Positions 56,458 through 64,000 of a DNA stretch of 64,000 nucleotides are shown here, piece by piece (the stretch's first letter is position 1; every line of letters begins with the position of its first letter). Under the pieces are notes generated by a model. That model did no database searches. It saw only the letters and a program-made list of their open reading frames with translations, and was not told the DNA's origin. The translations under genes and the position numbers were made by a program. Source of the stretch: Cordylochernes scorpioides (Eukaryota > Arthropoda > Arachnida > Pseudoscorpiones > Chernetidae); contig CP092882.1 of the NCBI GenBank assembly GCA_030710605.1, forward strand, positions 18,038,316 to 18,102,315, in the 5' to 3' direction.

Positions 56458-56795
56458 AAACTATTATAGACGCGTATGATTTTTTAAAAAATTAAACAAT
56501 TTCTACTGCTCTTTCTGCAATGGGGAAAAAAAAATAAATGTATGTAATCCTGCTGTCCTCAAAGCTTATGTCCATAGTTCATCTAAAATACCCATTCCAG
56601 AGTCTAACATCAGTATTACTATAGAAGGAAGATCGAAAATGCAATATAACAGCGATGTTGTATATTAAACTGGCGAAACCTCTGGGAGGGTTCACCACTG
56701 ATGAGCCAGGCCCTCCCATTATTTTTTTCCATTGCAGTAAGGGCAGTAGAAATTGTTTAATTTGTAAAAGAATCATACGAGTCTATAATAGTTTC
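56458..56795. repeat. Foldback hairpin with interrupted left arm, unit A copy 2
   Basis: Same organisation as 20115-20444. The right arm is well preserved (TTGCAGTAAGGGCAGTAGAA). Confidence 0.75.
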
Positions 56796-57099
56796 GCGAA
56801 TAATTGAAGAAACAAAGTATCTCTCAGTAAGTGTTATATAAAGTTTGAATAAATATTAGTTGTTATTTATATTTGATTTAAATAATTTTGAATTTTTAGA
56901 TTCGTATAATTGTTTATTAAGATTATTTAGTACTATGTATTGGTGCATATGTTTTAATAATCTATTTGTGAAAACTTCTCCAGATTGAAAATACCTTTTT
57001 AATTTCAAGGACCACCACCAGAGGACGACACTTGACACTAACTTGCTCTCAAGAAATATATAACTCTAGTAAAGCTCAGTTTTTATTTCCAAATAGAAC

Positions 57100-57420
57100 A
57101 TACCTCCTGTCTTTAAATGATATGAAAAATATTTGGGCCTGGCTCATCAGTGGTAAACCCTCCCAGTACTGAACACACGGCAATAACACACCACCTATTT
57201 TTTATTTTCAAACAAAACACACATCTCCTACTGTCCTTGACTGCTATGAAAAATATTTGGGACTGACTCATCAGTGGTGAACCCTCCCAGTACTGAGCAC
57301 ACGGCAATAACACACCACCTATATTTTATTTTCAAATAAAACACACATCTCCTACTATCCTTGACTGCTATGAAAAATATTGTGAGGGCCTGGCTCATCA
57401 GTGGTGAACCAGCGGTTTCG
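57100..57420. repeat. Short satellite array, about 2.5 units
   Basis: Three landmarks spaced about 125-127 bp, diverged from the long array (ACACACCACC in place of ACGTGCCATC). This is the unexpanded state of the array in unit B copy 1. Confidence 0.85.
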
Positions 57421-58666
57421 CCAGTTTAACCTACCATACCGCTTTTTAGAGCTAATATTATATTAGATGATTCTGCTTATATATAGAGAACTGAATGGTT
57501 GAATCTTAATGTTATGGTATTTAGTCAAACTATGGACACATAAATATATAGGAAAGTAGAATTACATGGAAATATTTGCATCGATCAACACCATTCCGCA
57601 AACAAGTTCATTTGAGCATAAATTGAATACAAGGCAATAACGCGTAATCTATCTTTAAGAAATCATTGAAACATGAATTTTTATTTTCAAATAAAACTAC
57701 CATCTGTTTCTTAGCAGTTAAAGACAGAAGAGGAGTGTTTTATTTTAAAATAATAATTCATTTCATGAATATCTTCTGTATTACCTCAAAGTGAGGACAA
57801 GGTCAGCTTTGGGATTTTTATTCTACACCCATGGGCAAAACTCGAGGAAGTTTCAGCATGTATATCAGGATTTAGACAATAACTCTGAAAGATATTTGAT
57901 ACACAGTGATCTTTATTGAAGATACATGAGATAACCAAGTGTGAACAAAATTCCATCTGTCTCCTTAAAAAAAAAAGATAGACGACCATCGATATCAAAG
58001 ACTTTCCACTTAAGTTTTGCTTATGAGTGTATATTTATTATGGATTTTTAATTGGAAGTGTGCGAGCATATTGTATTTTCTCTTTTTCACATTCCTGAAG
58101 GACTTCCTTTCCATATGTGGTCTCAACACCAAAGATCTCTTTTTGTTGAAATTGTTTCATTTTTTGAACAAGGTTCAGAATTCTTTAGTGTTGACACGAT
58201 TTCATTTTTTGAAAAAGGTTCACCACTCTTCGTGTTGAATATTTCTATGTTCGCTGCTACTACGACTAATAATAAAATAAATATTTGCTGAGACAATATA
58301 TCCGTTAGCCAAACTCTCTCGAAGACAAAATCTAGGCGAAGCCGGGCGTCGAGAATTTGATAATTAAAGATGAGCAATATGTTAAATTAGGCGAATTTGA
58401 TATTTTAACATATGTGAAATGAATATTTTCTGAAAAGCTTAAATTTGTATATTTGAAAAATGTTTCATGTATAAATTATAAAGCTTAAAAGATCATTTTG
58501 ATTCAGCTATTAAGTTTGTGTTAGTTTCAATTAAAATCTTGTGATTCAATTTTCATTATGCACATGATATTATTTATTCAAGATATTTTATTTTGAATAT
58601 ATATCATTAATCTCTATATATTATCATTTCATAGAAATATATAAAATTATTAGGGCCCTCTATAAG

Positions 58667-59020
58667 ATCTCGTTTCCAACGGTCCAACAATGGGCCAGTC
58701 AGTTGGGAAGTGAGGTAGAGGGCGGGTCTGCTTTGAGACTCTGTCCGTTTGTTTCCTCAGATATCCATCCCCTCCCCTGACTCTTTGAGACGGAGTCCAT
58801 AGCATCGGCAGACCAGTTCCTGGCAGGGCTTGGATCATTAGCTCGGCCGAGTTATCTCGAGCGAGTTGGATGCTCTGGTTGTGCCAGAAGAGTGGAATAG
58901 GGCTTCTACGGGAGGCGAAGCGCCACTATAAACAAAGGCTAACGCGCTGAGCAGGTACCTCCTGGGTGGCGTGGAAACCCTTTGCGAAATATTCTTGACC
59001 TGTTCTGGCGATGCATGGAA
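58667..59020. repeat. GC-rich 350-bp module, copy 4 of 4
   Basis: Same module; followed by GAATTCTTGAGATAAAAATA rather than an A-rich tail. Confidence 0.7.
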
Positions 59021-59390
59021 TTCTTGAGATAAAAATAAGACAATTTTATCAAAAATTCCAATAAAATATAACACCACTATAAACTTTTAAATAGTTTTCA
59101 AAGTTCTTTCGGCCATTTATTGTCTTGTGTTTTATACAGTGAGCCCTCTTTAACAGACATGTAACTCTAAATTCAATTGGCCTATTTGATATTTATTTTA
59201 AAAACAAAATTAGGTTTTCATTTACATACACCAAGATAAAATGCATTAAGGTAAAACCCAGTGATTACCTGGGTCTCTATATTTCATTCTTTTTTGTTGA
59301 GTCCGGTCTTTTTTCTTTCTTCTGGAATCTGTATATAAAAAGGACATAGGAGTATATCTATAACAATGTACATAACTTTATGAAATTTCT

Positions 59391-59577
59391 AAACTATTAT
59401 AGACGCGTATGATTCTTTTTTAAAAATAAAACAATTTCTACTGCCCTTACTGCAATGGAAAAATTAATGGGAGGGCCTGGCTTATCAGTGGTGAACCCTC
59501 CCATCAATTTTTCTATTGCAGTAAGGGCAGTAGAAATTGTTTTATTTTAAAAGACTCAAGCGTCTATAATAGTTTCG
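59391..59577. repeat. Best-preserved foldback hairpin, unit B copy 2
   Basis: Arms from AAACTATTATAGACGCGTAT to the inverse, through CTACTGCCCTTACTGCAATG and its near-perfect inverse, with the core GGGAGGGCCTGGCTTATCAG then GTGAACCCTCCC. About 75-80 paired bases per arm. Confidence 0.88.
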
Positions 59578-60551
59578 AATTTAATGCATCATAACTTTTT
59601 ATATTAAATTAATTATAATATTATATATACAAATTTCCAATACGTATAACTTTGTAAAGTTTTTTTTTCTCCCTCCCTCCCCTCCTCGCAAAATACCTAC
59701 TATATTGAGAAGATATTTGTATTAAAAGCATAGATAAGTTTAAATTTTTATCTTGCATTTACTCATACAAAAAATATATCGATTTTTATATAAATGCTAA
59801 ACAAAAAATATTTTTGAAAATCCGTTATACTGTGTCTTAAATCTGAACTTCTGAAGTAGAGTAATAAAAAAAATGATATGATAAATGTTGAATGTATGGA
59901 TCATAGAACACCATGGTTAAATACTATGGATTCATCTGCGAGGTATTTTTGTATTTTTTAGTTATTTGCAATCTTCTGTCTATACTGTTATTTGCTATTA
60001 ATTCTAGAATTAGTTATATTTTGAAAAATATATTGGAAATAACACTACGTCCTGTAAAATTGATGAAAAGTAGATTTTTCATGCTGATATATTATTTTTG
60101 CACATTTGCTCTTGAATATCTAGTGGCGACTGATAGGCTTGTTTCTTCTATATGAGGAGAGGCACTGTTGGCAGGATACTGAATATGGCCTTGTGCTGAT
60201 TTCTAGTTTCTATTTTAATGTTTGATTTGGTAATGGGATTCCTTGATATACGTTTTTAGAGTTGCTAAAAAATCTTTATACCGAATTTTTTATTTACAAG
60301 ATAATTTTTGATTTTGGTTGGGAATACTTTAGGTAAAAAAAAAAAAATAGTTCGATAAACTATTCGGGAAGGATTTTTTTTTTTTTTTTTGGTATGCTTC
60401 TGCATAAATTCTAAGTTGTTTTTTTTTGCAGGTTTAAGATAATATTGAACTTTTCTGTTCTTTTGAATACAGGTAGAGAGCAATGCTTAAAATTTTCACG
60501 TTTTCACTATTGATATTTTATGACCTATTGAACCAAATGAATTAAAGTTTT

Positions 60552-63500
60552 TAGATATGAAGATTCTATCGCTTTTTCAATATACTAGAATATTTTTCCT
60601 GTTCCAAAGAAAAGTAAATATGGTAATGCTGCTTCAGTGTCTCCATTGCGAATTTCATCTCGAGATTCTATAGCTGTTCAAAAAGTTTAAAATTTACTCC
60701 ATTTGAAATTAGAAAAAAATAGCATCGAGGCACCTGTGTCATGAACAAAATATACTAGCTCAAGGTAGATTTATTTATTTAGCCTAAATAGTACTTTATA
60801 TTTTCATATTTAAAGTGACTTCTCTGGCGCGAAGTTACTTAACTCTGTGCAGAAGTACAAAGGCCATTATGGGGAGAAGTCTACTTTTCAGGATTTTTCA
60901 CATCGTTCATGTTCTCGAGAGATGGTCCAAATCCCCTGTTCATGGGATTCTGCTTTAAAAGAGCGAACTAATTTATCACAACTTTTAGTTTTAACTATTT
61001 GAGTTTTCACACGAGCGAAAAATATAAAGCGCTTTGATTTGAAATGAGACAAACTGCGCAAATTTCCTCGGTATCCAAGCCATTTCAGTAAATATCGAAA
61101 CACCTACAATTAGGATTTTCTATGTAAATTAAAGTTCAAATCCGTAAACAAAGAACATTTCTGTAAAGCGCAAGCCTCTGGTGATATCTTTATAACTATT
61201 CCAAGGACAACAATTATAATGATTTACTCGCTGGTGGGGATAGGGATTAACCAAGAGTGTGAAATATTGTTGCCGAAAGACTGTGCATTGGTTTTCCTTA
61301 TTTGAATTCTATCTAGCCGCACTAGATATTCAGTAAGGATAATACTATTCATTCAAACTGAGCTATTGGAAAGTTTTATTTCAATCTACAAATAACGATT
61401 CCAAACAATCCAGATTAAAGCAACCTACTAACGTTGATTAATTCTAAAAGGCTTAAAACCTCACCCTAGTACACAACAAAAGACAAACTGAAAAGTTCAC
61501 TCACTCACAGCACATACAGAATTAACAAGACTGCTCTATTTAACCGTATATATAAAACTTTCTCCAAGATTCGATTTAAAAATGATAAAAATAAAACTCC
61601 CAAGTTTATAAAATTTCCATATTGGCCAAGAATCCCACCCAGTTTGTCAATGATAACTATCTAATCCAGTGTTAAGATAAGAGTCCAAATTACAGGTTGA
61701 GGGATTCTTTATATAAATATATTTATTAGTACATCGGAGCTGGTTAGTTATCTAGGTTACTAGAGGGAAGGGGCTAGTTGAAGGGGGCAAGGCGAGGGGT
61801 CGGAGGGGGAGTCAGGTAGCATGTGGGAGGCTCTCCACCGTACAGCTTGCAGGGTGACCCCGTGGTGGACTCCGGACCGCCCGAGCAGCTCTGGACATCG
61901 GGCAAATATACCTCATTTGATTCAATACAACCACCATGAATATAAACATACAACTCTTCAAATTATGGTTGCATAAATCACAACAGGGGTGTCCGTGAAG
62001 CAGTTGCGGTGGTAAAAATATTTGTAAACACTTTGCAAATATTTTAAATTTTGTAATTCAAGTATAATTATTTGCGACCATATATTTCAAGTAGGTAGCG
62101 GTATTGTAGACAAAACTGATGAACCAAGGGCCGTCCAAATATTTTGGTCCTTTAATTGTAGGATAAAAAAAATAACGCGTTTAGACTAGCGAACTACTGG
62201 TGTAATTTTTAACATGCAGATGTTCCGTTTTTAATTATGTAAATGCATAAAATTTGCATAAGAGTAAATAAATGGGACCGGCGGAATTGACAGAAAAAGG
62301 CGTGTGGCCAGGATTGAACGAGTGCGCTTGCGCAGATAAAAATTATTCTTTAAGGGTATGCGCCATGTTATTGGTACAAACCATATTTGAAAATCTTGAA
62401 CTCTGTCTTTGCTTTTTGCTCTATGAACTCGGAATTATAAAGCTTTTATTGAATTATCAAATATTTATAAATTCTAAATATAAAATCTTTTATTGAAATA
62501 TTTTTATAAATTCTGTATTAAGCCTTTGCTTGTATTATCCATTTTAGTATATAAAGACATCTAAAATGTTTAGAAGGAAGCCCGAAATATGACTTCTATA
62601 AATCAGGGCAATGTGAATGGCTAGGTTGGGGAAACAATATTGGATATGGCACAATGCCAATAGATATTGTATCAATGGGTGTTGGAGCAAGTCGGTGTGT
62701 TGTCCGTACCCCATACGGCGTGTTGCCGCTGACTTGCGTGTTTTGGTCAAGAGGGTTGCGTGCACGAGCGCTGAACGAAGAAATTGCTGGGTCTCTATTC
62801 TGGCACGAAGACATTAACTTTTAAAGAGGATAACGACGTATTCAAAGTTTTAGAAAAATCTACCCAATGAAACTATTTTTACGAATATGAAAGCTAGTTA
62901 ATAATTCTTAAGAATCCTCTGTGCTAATAGATTTATTAATAAATCTTTTGGATATTATGAAGCGATCGGCTTACCTCAACCAGGACATCTACCTTTCAAG
63001 AATGTCAGATTGAAGAGGAGCAATAGTTTATATCGAAACTACCTCTTAATTCTTCAACACTATCAATTTCTGTAGAATGGCCTAATTTCTCCAGTCCAGT
63101 CTTCATATATTGCTACCCAGACTGCTGGCGTTGTCTTCGAACAGTCTACTAGATTGCACACTGTTAATGGTGCATCAGCTTTTCTTTCTTATTTCCACTC
63201 AATCGTGTTAAGGTATCAAGCTTTGACAACCATCATGACTGGGTGAAGTAGAATGTGTCTGCCTTTGTCATTAAGACTGGGAGCACTACTCAGTGGCAGG
63301 CCGACTTGGTTCCGCATCAGCTTTTAAGTACAGAAGAGGTATACACTTTAGATAAGACATCCTCTCGGCAAAAATTCACTCGATAGTTTGTTCCTGAAGA
63401 GGATTTAAAATGTAATATAGAGTTCCATCATGTATATAGTTGCTTTTTTTAAATTTCAAACTAAATTGAACTCTGAATCTTGTTAATACCCTACTTATAA

Positions 63501-63678
63501 TTTTAAAATACGGGATATAATTTGCAAGTTAAAAGGTTTCACTTAACCTCGGAATTAAGTCCAAATTGGAGTTCTGCCAAAGACTTTTTTTACCCATTTT
63601 ATCCATTGTAGACTACCAAATGCATTTTTTTTTTGTTTTGGTATTCGAGAAATTTTTACCATTTTTCCTATCAATTTT
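60552..63678. other. Unassigned, apparently single-copy sequence
   Basis: No gene supported. 61740-61910 is GC-richer (GAAGGGGGCAAGGCGAGGGG, then CTCCACCGTACAGCTTGCAG) and may be the edge of an LTR or an exon, but no frame convinces. 62570-62830 is moderately GC-rich without a recognisable product. 63185-63290 resembles the small insertion at 27920-28080. Confidence 0.5.
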
Positions 63679-63846
63679 CTACATATTTACGAGAAAAATA
63701 AAGTAACAACAAACCTCCATCTTATCAGATTCTCCCATCCCATGGCGAGGGGAGAGGGTTACATAGGGGCTGTAGGCGTAAACATGGCCTCCCGAAGAAG
63801 GAAACATGTAGGGGCCGGTTGCATAGCTGGCGGCCGGAAAGGAGGT
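63679..63846 (-). CDS. Candidate small host exon (minus strand)
   Basis: After an acceptor-like CTGCAG at 63852-63847, the minus strand is open for about 55 codons, reading TSFPAASYATGPYMFPSSGG and then HVYAYSPYV. The composition, rich in Tyr, Ser, Pro and Gly and GC-rich at third positions, is unlike the surrounding AT-rich DNA. A possible donor GGAG/GTTTGT lies at about 63719. Such low-complexity stretches occur in RNA-binding proteins and transcription factors. No family is assigned and it could be chance. Confidence 0.35.
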   Translation of the reverse strand, partial: TSFPAASYATGPYMFPSSGGHVYAYSPYVTLSPRHGMGESDKMEVCCYFIFLVNM

Positions 63847-64000
63847 CTGCAGGTCACGTGTCCATTAACGACCGTTAAAGACTAGCCAATGAGGAAGCTT
63901 ACCCCAGCAGCCGCCGAATAGCACGCAGCCTGATTGGCCGGAATCAGAATGGGGTGAGCGTACATCACGGGGTATCCTCCCTGCTATATACAAACCGACC
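63847..64000. promoter_or_regulatory. GC-rich CCAAT/TATA-like region at window edge
   Basis: Contains AGCCAATGAG, an inverted CCAAT (GATTGGCC), CACGTG at 63856-63861 and a TATA-like GCTATATACAAA near 63982. It might be a plus-strand promoter whose gene lies beyond the window. Alternatively it is an intron of the candidate exon. Confidence 0.3.

Larger units (their letters stand above)
47494..56935. repeat. Paralogous unit A, copy 2
   Basis: Counterpart of 5932-20920 without the U6 retrocopy and the BEL element. Private insertions are 50990-51365, 51816-52044 and the Helitron 54727-55570. Confidence 0.85.
56936..60551. repeat. Paralogous unit B, copy 2
   Basis: Compact counterpart of 20921-32106 with a minimal satellite and no Tigger or LTR element. 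Homology ends at 60551/32106, immediately after ATTAAAGTTTTTAG. Confidence 0.85.

Overview
This is AT-rich eukaryotic nuclear DNA, almost certainly from an arthropod. The evidence is the transposon mix: BEL/Pao, Ty3/Gypsy, jockey- and R1/I-type retrotransposons, Tc1/mariner and Tigger DNA transposons, Helitrons with arthropod-like termini and tRNA-derived SINEs. A U6 snRNA retrocopy and a eukaryotic tRNA-Gly sequence agree with this. The species cannot be named from the sequence. No host protein gene is certain; the best candidate is one small exon at the right edge (63.7-63.85 kb).

Layout. 1-5.93 kb is a nest of dead elements: an R1/I-like RT-RNase H relic, a jockey-like EN-RT relic and a mariner-like transposase relic. 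From 5.93 to 60.55 kb the backbone is a paralogous duplication. Unit A (5.93-20.9 kb) and unit B (20.9-32.1 kb) recur as A' (47.5-56.9 kb) and B' (56.9-60.55 kb). A and B also share modules: a foldback hairpin, a Tc1-like MITE and a 350-bp GC-rich module. Because the copies align, one copy often shows the empty site of an insertion in the other. Insertions seen this way are a U6 retrocopy, a 6.5-kb BEL element, a Tigger, a 2.6-kb non-autonomous LTR element, two LTR-like insertions and a Helitron carrying a tRNA-Gly sequence. Between B and A' lie a truncated non-LTR element (32.4-34.1 kb), a triplicated MITE block (34.2-36.3 kb), a gutted Gypsy element (36.5-39.6 kb), a non-coding LTR element (40.4-45.7 kb), a Helitron and two SINEs. 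60.55-64 kb is mostly unassigned single-copy sequence.

The most interesting structure is a set of ribozyme-like foldback sequences in the A units. The loop of a long inverted repeat at 52972-53289 holds an intact type I hammerhead core (53131-53172); its paralogue at 11102-11143 has one change in stem III. A second hammerhead-like motif lies on the minus strand at 19445-19483. A third, degenerate version sits in both arms of the palindromes at 6041-6360 and 47601-47922. Hammerheads with very short stem III are known from Penelope-like pseudo-LTRs and satellite DNAs, so these may be remnants of such elements, but no Penelope reverse transcriptase was seen here.

A 127-bp satellite (25 units in strict register, 21.06-24.19 kb) appears to derive from the core of another foldback hairpin that survives intact at 30966-31150 and 59391-59577. 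All functional statements about these RNAs are inference; folding, cleavage and small-RNA data would be decisive.
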